A stretch of DNA of 64,000 bases from Clostridiales bacterium UBA2432 (GCA_002342805.1 DDQW01000015.1:1-64000), one strand, 5' to 3'; positions 1-9,086 are shown, counted from the stretch's first letter. Notes: a model not told the origin generated them from the sequence alone. Translations and numbers: made by a program.

Positions 1-1277
1 GGTACAACCTTGGTGTTTAACGCTTCACTAAGTTCTTCTAAGGTTATATCATCTAAAAACACATATTCATCTGATTTTAACATATTCTCAGGAATGTAGA
101 TGCATTCACCTAAATCTAATTGTTGACACTGTTTAATAATGTCTTGTCCGGTTACAAGTCCTGACACAGTTATTCGCGGACCGAAAAAATCATTTTCAAT
201 TCCGACGACCTGCGTCTTTGTTCTTATTTTTTCTAAGTTTTTGATTTGCTCACTAAAAAACTCCATCACCGGCTGAAACAATTTTCCGGTGATTATAGTC
301 ACTTTTGAATAAAGGTTATTCTGCTTGTCATCAAATGAAAAATTGTGTAGCGCTTCTTGAAACTCATTTTTCATTAATCGCGTCATACCAACTCCGTTTT
401 CATACTGCAAATAACCATCATATGTCGCCTCACTTGGAACATCCTGGCCAGCTAAAAAGTAAAATTCGTCCCCGGCATGAATAAAATGATTGTCAGATTT
501 TTGAAAAAACTCGACTTGGTATTTTGAAACAAGATCAATGATCTGCCTTGCATCTTCTGAACTAAAGGGATCAAGCTTGTCTAAATGGGCTCGATACTTT
601 GTAAGTCCCACCGGAACAATCGATACACTCTGAAGATAAGGCGCATATTTATACATTTCCCGTATAGAATAATCCAGCGCCTCTTGATCATTGATTCCTT
701 TACATAAAACAATTTGTCCATTCATTGTTATACCGGCGTCATATAATTGATCCATATATTGAATCAAATTACCGGCAAAACGATTATGTAGCATTTCTTT
801 ACGTAAGTCCATGTCCATAGTATGAATGGAAATATTAATCGGTGATAATTTATAATCAAGGATGCGTTGAAAGTCTTTATCCTTCATATTTGTCATTGTA
901 ATATAATTCCCCTGCAAAAAGGATAATCGTGCATCATCGTCTTTAAAGTACATGGTTTCTCGCATTCCCGGAGGAAGCTGATCAATGAAACAAAATACAC
1001 ACTTATTATGACAGGACTTGTATTCATCCATTAATCCGGATTCAAATTCGATACCTAAGCTATCATAGGGTTCTTTTTCAACGAATAATTCCCATTCTTC
1101 ATTTGTTGACGGTCGATATATAAGGAGTTCAATCTCCTCGTCATTTTCGATATAACGATAATCAAGAACATCTTCAATGTCTTGACCGTTTATAGATATT
1201 AGTTCATCTCCAGGCATTAATTCCAGTTCTTCTGCAATGCTATTTTCCTCTATGGATTTAATAATATGTTTGCTCAT
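1..1277 (-). CDS. DUF512 radical SAM protein with PDZ-like N-terminus (3' end outside window)
   Basis: About 425 codons are present and the reading frame is still open at the window edge, so the C-terminus is missing. Residues 1-60 look like a PDZ-type domain. A radical SAM cysteine motif C-x3-C-x2-C follows at about C89, C93 and C96 (context SCHNKCVFCFIDQLPPG), and then a conserved GNYITMTN stretch. This is the DUF512 family, widespread in Firmicutes and usually near der; its reaction is unknown as far as I know. The ATG at 1275-1277 follows a GAGGTGA ribosome binding site. It is the last visible gene of the pheA-rnhB-yraN-pgeF operon, 10 bases after pgeF. Family assignment is secure; function is open. 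Confidence 0.9.
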   Translation of the reverse strand, partial: MSKHIIKSIEENSIAEELELMPGDELISINGQDIEDVLDYRYIENDEEIELLIYRPSTNEEWELFVEKEPYDSLGIEFESGLMDEYKSCHNKCVFCFIDQLPPGMRETMYFKDDDARLSFLQGNYITMTNMKDKDFQRILDYKLSPINISIHTMDMDLRKEMLHNRFAGNLIQYMDQLYDAGITMNGQIVLCKGINDQEALDYSIREMYKYAPYLQSVSIVPVGLTKYRAHLDKLDPFSSEDARQIIDLVSKYQVEFFQKSDNHFIHAGDEFYFLAGQDVPSEATYDGYLQYENGVGMTRLMKNEFQEALHNFSFDDKQNNLYSKVTIITGKLFQPVMEFFSEQIKNLEKIRTKTQVVGIENDFFGPRITVSGLVTGQDIIKQCQQLDLGECIYIPENMLKSDEYVFLDDITLEELSEALNTKVV

Positions 1278-1287
1278 AATTCACCTC

Positions 1288-2085
1288 TTATCTTAGAGCG
1301 AATATTGCCACTTGACTTCCTCTTGAGGTTCCCATGCGTCGATGTGAATAAAACAAATCCTCATGACATGACGTACATAATGAACTCACTTCAATATTCG
1401 ATGATTTGACACCTGCTTGTTCAAACATGCATTGATTTGCCATTTTTAAGTCCAACATATATTTTTTGGAATCGTCATGGGATGGGAACACAATCTTTCC
1501 TATTATATCATCATTAAAGGATAAATCAAACTCTTTTTTCACATCATCAGATACTTGGTAACAACATTTTCCAATGGCCGGTCCAATTCCAATTAAAACG
1601 TCCTTTGCTTGTGTCTTATATTTTCTTTGCATGGCCTCAAGAGTCTTTAATCCAATTTTTTTAACGGTTCCTCTCCAACCACTGTGGCTAAGAGCAATCG
1701 CCTTGTGAATCGGATCATAGAAAAACAAAGGAACACAGTCTGCATAAAATGTGGTTAATCCAATCCCCGGCTTATTTGTCATCATACCATCAATGTTTTT
1801 TATGGTGCTTTCACGACAAATCCCCATTCCTAAATGCTCTTCATTTATTTCCATGACTGCATCCTTATGTACTTGATCCGATAAGACCAGTTGTTCAATT
1901 GATAGTCCTAATGTTGTGGTCACCCGTTGATAATTTTCAATAACATTCTCATATGCATCTCCACGATTAAAGCCCATGTTTAAGGAGGCAAAAGCATCTT
2001 TGCTTACACCACCTAATCGTGTTGTATAACAATGTGTAATTTCTTTGATGTTTTTTAAACGGTCAAATTGAAACAAGTTATCCAT
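1288..2085 (-). CDS. pgeF: Peptidoglycan editing factor / purine nucleoside phosphorylase, YfiH family
   Basis: This 265-residue protein belongs to the DUF152/laccase-domain family. Members act on purine nucleosides (phosphorolysis or deamination of adenosine), and E. coli YfiH has been linked to editing of peptidoglycan precursors. The metal-binding triad is visible as H73 (QVH), C117 (YADC) and H134 (SHSGWRG). The GPAIGKCCYQV stretch and the C-terminal HRRMGTSRG stretch are also typical. Length is normal for the family. The start overlaps the stop of yraN by 8 bases, which suggests translational coupling in the pheA operon. The old annotation multicopper oxidase is probably misleading. Confidence 0.93.
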   Translation of the reverse strand: MDNLFQFDRLKNIKEITHCYTTRLGGVSKDAFASLNMGFNRGDAYENVIENYQRVTTTLGLSIEQLVLSDQVHKDAVMEINEEHLGMGICRESTIKNIDGMMTNKPGIGLTTFYADCVPLFFYDPIHKAIALSHSGWRGTVKKIGLKTLEAMQRKYKTQAKDVLIGIGPAIGKCCYQVSDDVKKEFDLSFNDDIIGKIVFPSHDDSKKYMLDLKMANQCMFEQAGVKSSNIEVSSLCTSCHEDLFYSHRRMGTSRGSQVAIFALR

Positions 2086-2428
2086 GATAGTTAAATGCTC
2101 CTTTATGATATTCTAATTGATTACCGGTCCACAAAGCAACATCAAATCGGACCGGTCGGTCAATCCAACGAACTTCTTTTGTATACCATACCGCCGATTG
2201 GGTGATTTTTCGTTGTTTTCGATAATCAATGGCATATGAAGGATGTCCGTAGGCCATTGATGACCTGTATTTCACTTCTATAAACACAAGGCTATCTTGA
2301 TCTTTGGCGATAATATCAAGCTCTCCGCATTTACATGAATAATTTTTTGTTACAAGTTCCATGCCTTGTTCTTGAATATAGACACATGTTTTTTCTTCAT
2401 ATAGAGTACCTTTTGACCGATTATTCAT
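2078..2428 (-). CDS. yraN: YraN/UPF0102 family nuclease-like protein
   Basis: A 116-residue protein with the YraN signature: an N-terminal helix (GTLYEEKT), then GELDIIAKD and FIEVKYR. Residues E36, D38, E51 and K53 form the restriction-endonuclease-like pattern seen in Holliday-junction resolvase folds. The family is nearly universal in bacteria and usually sits beside rnhB, as here, but its biological role is poorly defined. The gene starts 2 bases after ylqH ends and overlaps pgeF by 8 bases. Confidence 0.92.
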   Translation of the reverse strand: MNNRSKGTLYEEKTCVYIQEQGMELVTKNYSCKCGELDIIAKDQDSLVFIEVKYRSSMAYGHPSYAIDYRKQRKITQSAVWYTKEVRWIDRPVRFDVALWTGNQLEYHKGAFNYHG

Positions 2429-2429
2429 C

Positions 2430-2699
2430 TTACACCATTTTATCCCTTAATTGATCTAAGTCAGATACAAAGATCATGATTTCCGCGACAATCTGATAAA
2501 GTTCCTCCGGAATTTGATCCCCTAAATCTAGACGACTTAATTCCTCAGCGAGTTTCTCATCCTTATAGACTGGGACATCTGCTTTTGAGGCCTTCTCGAG
2601 GATGTTTTCTGCGACAATTCCTTTTCCTGTAGCGACAACATTGGGGGCTTGATCGCCCGGATTGTAACTTATCGCTGTTGCTTTTTTTCGTTTATCCAT
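2430..2699 (-). CDS. ylqH: FlhB C-terminal-like protein, YlqH family
   Basis: This 89-residue protein resembles the cytoplasmic C-terminal domain of FlhB/EscU export-gate proteins without the membrane part. In FlhB the chain self-cleaves at N-P-T-H; here the equivalent stretch reads NPGD (context AISYNPGDQAPNVVATG), so the threonine and histidine are replaced. The rest (ADVPVYKDEKLAEEL, then a LYQIVAEI-like helix) follows FlhB well. The reading frame opens further upstream inside the previous gene, but the ATG at 2697-2699, just after that gene's stop (2704), is the sensible start, with GGGCG upstream as a weak ribosome binding site. B. subtilis has the same pair (ylqG-ylqH) beside rnhB. Function is unknown. 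Confidence 0.85.
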   Translation of the reverse strand: MDKRKKATAISYNPGDQAPNVVATGKGIVAENILEKASKADVPVYKDEKLAEELSRLDLGDQIPEELYQIVAEIMIFVSDLDQLRDKMV

Positions 2700-2703
2700 T
2701 TTA

Positions 2704-4248
2704 TCACGCCCTAACATCAAATGTAAATCGCTTGGGTTCTGTTTTTGCGTTTTGTCCATTGAAAAATGCATTTATACCGCTTAAATCTTCATCTTGCAAT
2801 CGCACCCCTAGGCCAAGTACATTGAAGGATTTATTTATTAATTGTTTATGTAATGTTAATGTATTCTCCTGTAATAGTCGTTCAGAATCCTGACCATCAA
2901 CATAAAATGTAACTTCAACATTTTTTGCGTGTTTTGCTATATATACATCCATGTGGCCTAGATTCCTAAAATCAAGACGTAACAAAGCGGTTATACGTTC
3001 ATCATTATTTTTTTTATGACTTTTCTTATTCATAATATATAATTGACTATTTACAAATTGTTGGTTCATCATAATAGGGAGATGTACAAATTGAAAGTTT
3101 TGCTGTAATTGATTCATCACTTCTATCCCTGTTTTCAATTGTTGTATTTCCTTGAGAACCTTTTCTCCGGATTGAGAACTTTCATTTTGCATGTTCGAGC
3201 CAAGAACATCAACAAAACGTTCATATATTTTATTAAAGTGTTTCGATATATTTTCATAGCGTTCTAAGTCGCCACGACTAAGCAACATCGATTGATTTAA
3301 TACAGTTTCTGTTAAGCGTTCAGCTAAAGCCTCTTTTATATAGGTTTTCATGTCTTCAGTGATCGGCAACTTCTCAAAAAAGGTATTCAAGTCACTGATT
3401 GTTTTCATTGCATTAAAACTCGGCATTTTTTCCAAAACAGCCGCTTTGACTGCTTCCGGCAATTGGGGAAGAACAGTTTCTCTGAGCGTCGTTTCAATTT
3501 GCTCTAGCTGTTGAGGAGCTAATTCCAAGCCTTGACTTAGTGGACGTGAGTCGGTTTGAACCAAAGAAATAGCCGCTTTTATTAGAATCGAAGCTGGCTG
3601 ATCCGCTGGCACCAACTTATCTAAGACCATCTGCACGTCCGGTTCTTTGATTAATGTTGAAGCCATTCGACTAAACGACGTTAAATCTTTCGAAATATTT
3701 TGCTCATCATTCAGTAGTTGATCGACATAAGATATAGATTCATCGGAAACAATTAAACTATTTTTTACCAGAAAAATAAGTGTGTCTATTTTTGCTTCCG
3801 GAAAACGCTTTGTATACATATGGAGCTGTTGCACCGTCTCTTTGTTCACCGGCATATTCTTATCCATTAAATGTTTAATGAGCTCTATATTTTTGGGCGT
3901 TTCTTCAAGTTTAGCATTAATTAATATATCTGAAATATTTTGAAGCGTTGAACTTCCGTCAATAACCGGTTTCAGTGTCAATTGCTCTGTTGTGGAATCC
4001 TTAATTTCGAAAGTCAATCGGTCACCAATTTTAAAAGGAAAATCTTCTAGCATCTTTGCTGTCATTTGTTGTCCGTTCAAGAGGCGAATGGTTACTTTGT
4101 TTTGTAATATATCGAGTATTTCACCTTCCAGCAATTGCCCCTTTTCAGGCAAGACATATCGATCCACACCTTTTATTCCTTGTGAACGTTGATTGTCGCT
4201 TACTGATTTGTTTGATCGATTTAATATATTTGAGATATCAATTCGCAT
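2704..4248 (-). CDS. YlqG-like protein with FliK-like C-terminus
   Basis: A 514-residue, mostly helical soluble protein without signal peptide or membrane segments. Residues 35-90 look like a small beta domain (EGEILDILQNKVTIRL). The last ~125 residues (LPIMMNQQ, LLRLDFRNLGHMDVYI, VTFYVDG, FNVLGLGVRLQDEDLSGI) resemble the C-terminal domain of FliK hook-length control proteins. Position between rnhB and ylqH matches B. subtilis ylqG. FliK works with FlhB in flagella, and here a FliK-like gene is paired with an FlhB-like gene, so an interaction between the two products is a reasonable inference. The start has a good AAGGAG site. Exact function is unknown. Confidence 0.7.
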   Translation of the reverse strand: MRIDISNILNRSNKSVSDNQRSQGIKGVDRYVLPEKGQLLEGEILDILQNKVTIRLLNGQQMTAKMLEDFPFKIGDRLTFEIKDSTTEQLTLKPVIDGSSTLQNISDILINAKLEETPKNIELIKHLMDKNMPVNKETVQQLHMYTKRFPEAKIDTLIFLVKNSLIVSDESISYVDQLLNDEQNISKDLTSFSRMASTLIKEPDVQMVLDKLVPADQPASILIKAAISLVQTDSRPLSQGLELAPQQLEQIETTLRETVLPQLPEAVKAAVLEKMPSFNAMKTISDLNTFFEKLPITEDMKTYIKEALAERLTETVLNQSMLLSRGDLERYENISKHFNKIYERFVDVLGSNMQNESSQSGEKVLKEIQQLKTGIEVMNQLQQNFQFVHLPIMMNQQFVNSQLYIMNKKSHKKNNDERITALLRLDFRNLGHMDVYIAKHAKNVEVTFYVDGQDSERLLQENTLTLHKQLINKSFNVLGLGVRLQDEDLSGINAFFNGQNAKTEPKRFTFDVRA

Positions 4249-4252
4249 GATA

Positions 4253-5023
4253 TCACTCCTTATTGATAAAATTTTTGATAAATGTTCGCCGATGAATCGG
4301 ACAAGGCCCTATTTGTTTAATAGTCTTAATATGTTCCGCTGATCCATAACCTTTATTACGTTTAAATCCATACTCAGGATAAAGCTCATCATATGCAAGC
4401 ATCAATCGGTCCCTAGTGACCTTAGCCAAAATACTGGCAGCTGCAATCGACAAACTTTTTGAATCTCCTTTGATAATTTTTGTTTGTTTTATAGCAACAT
4501 CCGGAATAATCACTGCATCATTTAACAAGTGGTCCGGCTCAAGGTTACATTGGCTTATGGCATGGCGCATGGCTTTATATGTTGCCTGCAAGATATTTAT
4601 TTCATCAATTTCACATTCTGAAACAACACCAATCCCATAGGCATGGGCTCGAGATATAATCTCATCATACAAATATTCTCGTTTTTGTGCAGAGAGTTTT
4701 TTTGAATCATCTATATATAGTATCGGATCTTTTGGATTTAATATAACAACTGCTGCCACAACAGGACCTGCCAAAGGACCTCTTCCGGCTTCATCAATAC
4801 CACCGATAATACTTTCTTTTGGCAACTGGCGCTCATACATGAGCATCTTTTCTACCCTTAATTGTTCGTTTTCGTAGGCTTCTTTTTCCTTAGCAGCTCT
4901 TCGCACAAGATTTTGGACCCCTTTGCGAGTATCTTCCTTATACAGGTCGATAAAATCTTCTATTTTTTCGACAGGTGTCTCTAATAAAACTTTTTTGATT
5001 GTAGATATTGGTTTTTGTTCCAA
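4253..5023 (-). CDS. rnhB: Ribonuclease HII
   Basis: RNase HII removes ribonucleotides from DNA and RNA-DNA hybrids. The catalytic motif GIDEAGRGPLAGPV supplies the Asp-Glu pair, and DSKKLS, AAASILAKVTRDR and KGYGSAEH follow in the usual order. About 75 extra residues precede the catalytic domain, as in other Firmicutes RnhB. The frame can be read from a GTG at 5044 inside pheA, but AAAGGAG ending five bases before the TTG at 5021-5023 makes the TTG the better start. The gene follows pheA directly. Confidence 0.93.
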   Translation of the reverse strand: MEQKPISTIKKVLLETPVEKIEDFIDLYKEDTRKGVQNLVRRAAKEKEAYENEQLRVEKMLMYERQLPKESIIGGIDEAGRGPLAGPVVAAVVILNPKDPILYIDDSKKLSAQKREYLYDEIISRAHAYGIGVVSECEIDEINILQATYKAMRHAISQCNLEPDHLLNDAVIIPDVAIKQTKIIKGDSKSLSIAAASILAKVTRDRLMLAYDELYPEYGFKRNKGYGSAEHIKTIKQIGPCPIHRRTFIKNFINKE

Positions 5024-5033
5024 AACGTCTCCT

Positions 5034-5864
5034 TTATTTAACACGATAATATGATCCTAAAACAACGACATTAAATTCATTCATAACTTGAAGCACGGCT
5101 TCCCGCACTTTTTTATTCCGTTGATAACACCCTTCAACATCAATAAAAAAATTATAGTTTCCCAGCCCTTTTTTTGTCGGACGTGAAATAATGGATACTA
5201 AGTTAATCTTTTCTTTTGCAAAAACGTTCAAAATATCAACCAAAAGTCCAGGTCGATCTTGATCATCATGAATAACTAAGAGGGTTTTCCAGTCTTCAAA
5301 AGCACTAACCTCATCATTGAGTTCAGTTGATAATACAATAAATCGCGTTTCATTCTCAACCGAATCCGCAACATCATCCATTTCTAGTGGGAAAGATTGT
5401 TCCTGATGCAAAAAATGCATAGGTACGATGGCACCATCTGTTTTTTCGCCATCGATTAACATTTGATAGGATGCTGAATTGCTTTGGGTTGTAACAATTT
5501 GATCTTCTGTAAAATTTTCCAAGAAATCCAAACATTGATTATGGGTCTTAAACTGTGCATAGACACGTTCTACTTGGGACAAAGTATTTGTATTTGAAAT
5601 AAAACCAAATCGAATGGGTAAAACAATTTCATGAATAATTTTTAACTTTGAATGGGTCAATAAATCAAGGATTATTTGTACAAAACCATCTAAAGTATTC
5701 TCAATCGGTATTACTCCATATGAACACTCTGTTCCAATAGCATCTAATGTTTTACGCATTGAGGAATAATAGTGTAAATGCCCTTCTAAGTTACGACGTT
5801 GCATATATTCTTTTGCTGCTTTTTCTGTATAAGTTCCGCTTGGCCCAAGCACTGCAATATTCAT
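5034..5864 (-). CDS. pheA: Prephenate dehydratase (monofunctional, with ACT domain)
   Basis: Converts prephenate to phenylpyruvate in phenylalanine synthesis. The catalytic domain fills residues 1-185, with GPSGTYTEKAA, GVIPIENTLDG and the TRF motif (ENETRFIVLS). A C-terminal ACT domain (about 195-276, VIHDDQDRPGLL and IISRPTKKGLGNYNFFID) is the usual phenylalanine-sensing part. There is no fused chorismate mutase, so prephenate must come from a separate enzyme; the AroH half of the fusion at 9931-10968 is the obvious candidate. This is the first gene of a seven-gene operon with a good promoter at 5899-5927. Confidence 0.95.
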   Translation of the reverse strand: MNIAVLGPSGTYTEKAAKEYMQRRNLEGHLHYYSSMRKTLDAIGTECSYGVIPIENTLDGFVQIILDLLTHSKLKIIHEIVLPIRFGFISNTNTLSQVERVYAQFKTHNQCLDFLENFTEDQIVTTQSNSASYQMLIDGEKTDGAIVPMHFLHQEQSFPLEMDDVADSVENETRFIVLSTELNDEVSAFEDWKTLLVIHDDQDRPGLLVDILNVFAKEKINLVSIISRPTKKGLGNYNFFIDVEGCYQRNKKVREAVLQVMNEFNVVVLGSYYRVK

Positions 5865-5898
5865 ATTTGACCCACTTTCTTAAGTATTCTCTGCTAAT

Positions 5899-5927
5899 AT
5901 TATACATTGAATTCTTTAATCATACAA
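5899..5927 (-). promoter_or_regulatory. pheA operon promoter
   Basis: On the minus strand TTGTAT (5922-5927) and TATAAT (5899-5904) are separated by exactly 17 bases, giving a predicted start near 5892, about 28 bases before the pheA ATG. It interlocks with the yprB promoter on the other strand. Confidence 0.7.
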
Positions 5928-5935
5928 CGTATAAT
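5907..5935 (+). promoter_or_regulatory. yprB promoter
   Basis: TTGAAT (5907-5912) and TATAAT (5930-5935) with a 17-base spacer lead into yprB, about 35 bases before its ATG. The two hexamers interleave with those of the opposing pheA promoter, so both cannot be occupied together. Confidence 0.7.
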
Positions 5936-5975
5936 AAACAGGAAGTTATCATCCTCATCGCTGAAAGGACGCCTT

Positions 5976-7082
5976 ATGCAAATCATTACTAAAAAAATAC
6001 ATGAAACTGAATATGCCTATATATTAGAACTACCCTCATTTTATGAAGATTGTTGTTATATCGATATAGAAACGACCGGATTTGACCGCAACCGACATAT
6101 GATTTATCTTGTCGGTCTCATATTTCAGACAAAGGACACTTTTTACTTGCAACAATATTTATGCGATAAAGAATCGGATGAATACGAACTCTTATATCGG
6201 ATTAATCAACAATTATCTCAATACAAGTATCTTGTACATTTTAATGGACAAAGTTTTGACTTACCCTTTATTAAATCACGATTAGCACTCTATCAAATTA
6301 AAGAAGAGATTAGTGGATGCCAATCCATTGATTACTATCAAGCATTGAAGCCCTATAAAGGCTTTCTTCGAATAGAGAATCTAAAGTTGAAAACGGTCGA
6401 ACAGTTACTCGGTTATAAACGCTTAGATCCATTTAGTGGCGGAGAACTAATTGAACTATATCATATGTATGTTCAAGGAAATGAAAAACTAAAACCAATA
6501 TTACTCTTGCATAACGAAGAAGATATGATGGGACTTTATTATCTCAACGCGTTTTATCCTTTATTTACACTTTTTTATGAAAAAACAATGCCTATCAATT
6601 ATCACAAGGAAACTGCACCTAATCATCTTGACTCCCTGGTTTTATCTGCCTCGATACCCCAAAGTAAACATTATTATACTTTCACCCATCAAACCCCTTA
6701 TGGTCACGTTGAGATATTGCATGATCGATTAATATGCTCTCTTCCAGTATATACCGGAATACTAAAACATTTTTATTCTAATTATAAAGATTATTATTAT
6801 TTACCGGTTGAAGATTATGCAATACACAAATCAGTAGCCGGTTATGTCCATCACGACTATAAGAAAAAAGCGACCAAGACAACAGCATATGTTAAAAAAA
6901 AGGACACCTATATTCGATGTCCTCTTAGTGAAAAAGAAATTAAGCGTTTGCAAACGCCCCATAAATCCATTAAACTCTTTCATGCTGATACGGATGAAAC
7001 ATTTACATATATCCAAATCGACGACTTCAAAACGATTGCATACCCTTTGTTTAGTGCTATTACGAAAGCTATTCTTTTTTAG
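5976..7082 (+). CDS. yprB: YprB-like RNase H-fold exonuclease domain protein
   Basis: This 368-residue protein starts at the ATG at 5976, which follows GAAAGGA with good spacing; an upstream ATG at 5907 lies inside the promoter and is rejected. Residues 25-190 form a DEDD-type 3'-5' exonuclease domain: YIDIETTGFD gives the D-x-E pair, LVHFNGQSFDLPFI a second motif, and HNEEDMMGLYYL the last acidic one. The family is PF13482 (RNase_H_2), of which B. subtilis YprB is the type. The C-terminal ~170 residues match nothing I recognise. It is one of only three plus-strand genes and converges on cheR with a 4-base overlap. Its substrate is unknown. Confidence 0.8.
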   Translation: MQIITKKIHETEYAYILELPSFYEDCCYIDIETTGFDRNRHMIYLVGLIFQTKDTFYLQQYLCDKESDEYELLYRINQQLSQYKYLVHFNGQSFDLPFIKSRLALYQIKEEISGCQSIDYYQALKPYKGFLRIENLKLKTVEQLLGYKRLDPFSGGELIELYHMYVQGNEKLKPILLLHNEEDMMGLYYLNAFYPLFTLFYEKTMPINYHKETAPNHLDSLVLSASIPQSKHYYTFTHQTPYGHVEILHDRLICSLPVYTGILKHFYSNYKDYYYLPVEDYAIHKSVAGYVHHDYKKKATKTTAYVKKKDTYIRCPLSEKEIKRLQTPHKSIKLFHADTDETFTYIQIDDFKTIAYPLFSAITKAILF

Positions 7083-7870
7083 CGAGAAATTTCCCCCGCT
7101 TTTTTGTAAAAAAAGGTATAGTCTGACAAAAAATTATAGCGGTGGGATTGAATGATTTGCTCTGTACTTCCCACAAAAAGAATACCGTCTTTTTTTAAAG
7201 ACTGGTTAAACCGTGTATAGATTTTATCTTTGGCTTCTTCCGTAAAATAAATAAGAACATTACGACAAACGATTAAATCACAGTTTTTAGGATAACTATC
7301 TTTTAACAAATCATGCTGTTTAAATTCAATACACTTTTTTAGATTATCATTGATTTTATATGAACGACCAACTTGAGTAAAATACTGTTTTTTGAATTCT
7401 TCAGGAACGCCGGCAATCGCCTTTTCATTATAGAGTCCTACTTTTGCTTTTGATAATATTTGCTGGTCAATATCTGTCGCAATAATTTTAATATTACTCA
7501 AAGGCATAAATTTACTTAAGACCATAGCTAATGAATAAGGCTCATCTCCAGTCGAGCATGCAGCTGACCATATGGTAATATTTTTTCCAAAACGTTCAAA
7601 TAAATATGGAAAAATATTTTTTTCCAAAACATCCCACTGTGCTTTATTTCTAAAAAATTCTGATACATTAATGGTCATATAGGTGATAAATTCTTCATAT
7701 ACATTTTTGTCCGTCTTTAATGCTGTAACATAATTATCATATCCCTGAAATCCATTTTTTCGAATTAAAGAATCTAATCGGCGTTTCATTTGTCGTTCTT
7801 TATAGGCATTTAAGTCAATTGTTGAAAGCTTAAAAACAGCTTCCTTAAATTGTTCATAGTCTTTTATCAT
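7079..7870 (-). CDS. cheR: CheR-type chemoreceptor glutamate methyltransferase
   Basis: A 263-residue SAM-dependent methyltransferase that methylates glutamates of chemoreceptors. The N-terminal helical domain (1-75) ends in the typical TINVSEFFRN stretch. The SAM-binding loop WSAACSTGDEPYSLAM is at about 101-116, and the CRNVLIYF and GSTEQI motifs follow. No other chemotaxis genes lie in the window. It stands last behind rpsA, 88 bases downstream, so it may be cotranscribed or use its own promoter, which I could not identify. It is a full-length CheR. Confidence 0.92.
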   Translation of the reverse strand: MIKDYEQFKEAVFKLSTIDLNAYKERQMKRRLDSLIRKNGFQGYDNYVTALKTDKNVYEEFITYMTINVSEFFRNKAQWDVLEKNIFPYLFERFGKNITIWSAACSTGDEPYSLAMVLSKFMPLSNIKIIATDIDQQILSKAKVGLYNEKAIAGVPEEFKKQYFTQVGRSYKINDNLKKCIEFKQHDLLKDSYPKNCDLIVCRNVLIYFTEEAKDKIYTRFNQSLKKDGILFVGSTEQIIQSHRYNFLSDYTFFYKKAGEISR

Positions 7871-7958
7871 TGCTCCGCTCCTAATTTTAAAAAATATGCC
7901 ACTACCTTACGATAATGACATAATTTTTTATGTATTCTTTATGTATATTTAATTCGTT

Positions 7959-9086
7959 TTATTCTTCTGTCTCTAAATCTTGAGTAGCTTGGTCTTGAGT
8001 TACTTGATCTTCTTGAACTTCATCTTCTTTTTCAAGTTCTTTAACAGACAAGCTAATCTTTTTCTCGTCTAAGTTCAAGTCTGTAACTTTTGCCGTTACT
8101 TCATCACCAACAGATAAAACATCCGATGGTTTTTCAACATGCTTTACAGAAATTTGTGATACATGTAATAATGCATCAACGCCTGTTTCAAGCTCAATGA
8201 AAGCACCAAAATCTGTCATACGAGCAACACGACCGGTAATAATATTACCTACAGCGTATTTCTCTTCTGCGTCATTCCATGGATTTTCATCTTTGAACTT
8301 CATTGATAAAGAGATTTTCTTTTTATCTTTGTTAATGTCTAAGATGCGAACTTTCACATTGTCGCCTACTTTTACAACATCTTTAGGCGAACGAATACGT
8401 CCCCATGAGAGTTCTGAAATGTGTACTAGACCGTCAACACCGCCAACGTTTACAAAAGCACCGTAATCAGTGATGTTTTTAACAACACCATCTAATACGT
8501 CACCAACATTAATTGTTTCGAAAATTTCATCCATTTTAATATTTTTTTCTTTTTCAATTAAAATACGTCGGTTACCAATGATACGGTTTTTCTTAAGGTT
8601 AAACTCTGTAATAATGAATGATAATTCTTGGTTCTTGAATTGTTCAAGATCCGACACATACTCATCCGATACAAGTGATGCAGGGATAAATACACGGACT
8701 TCTTTAATAATAACTACTAATCCACCTTTTAATACTAAATTCACTTTTGCCGTAACGACTTCTTTCGAATTATATAATTCTTCTACATAATTCAATCCTT
8801 CTTCTGCTTTAAGACGTTTGTACGTTAATAGTACTTGGCCTTCTCCATCATTAACTCTTAATACCTTAACGCGGATTTTTTGACCTACTTCAACTTCATT
8901 ACGTAGATCGACTGTTGGAAAATTCGAAAATTCACTCTTAGGAATGATACCATCAGATTTATAACCGATGTTAACATATATTTCATCAGCATTGACACCA
9001 ATAATAGTACCTTCTACTATCTCTCCTCTATGAATTTGGATTATAGACGCTTCCAACATTTGTTCAAAATTTTGCATTTCTGACAT
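7959..9086 (-). CDS. rpsA: Ribosomal protein S1-like RNA-binding protein, four S1 domains
   Basis: A 375-residue protein built of four S1 RNA-binding domains at about residues 21-90, 107-172, 193-263 and 279-349, then an acidic, Gln-rich tail. The last two repeats are the most canonical (VKNITDYGAFVNVGGVDGLVHISELSW and its copy). Firmicutes S1-like proteins of four domains are shorter than the six-domain E. coli S1, and their role on the ribosome is less certain. The start overlaps the end of ispH by 23 bases and has a strong GAGGAGG site within ispH. An ispH-S1 pair is common in Clostridia. Confidence 0.9.
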   Translation of the reverse strand: MSEMQNFEQMLEASIIQIHRGEIVEGTIIGVNADEIYVNIGYKSDGIIPKSEFSNFPTVDLRNEVEVGQKIRVKVLRVNDGEGQVLLTYKRLKAEEGLNYVEELYNSKEVVTAKVNLVLKGGLVVIIKEVRVFIPASLVSDEYVSDLEQFKNQELSFIITEFNLKKNRIIGNRRILIEKEKNIKMDEIFETINVGDVLDGVVKNITDYGAFVNVGGVDGLVHISELSWGRIRSPKDVVKVGDNVKVRILDINKDKKKISLSMKFKDENPWNDAEEKYAVGNIITGRVARMTDFGAFIELETGVDALLHVSQISVKHVEKPSDVLSVGDEVTAKVTDLNLDEKKISLSVKELEKEDEVQEDQVTQDQATQDLETEE

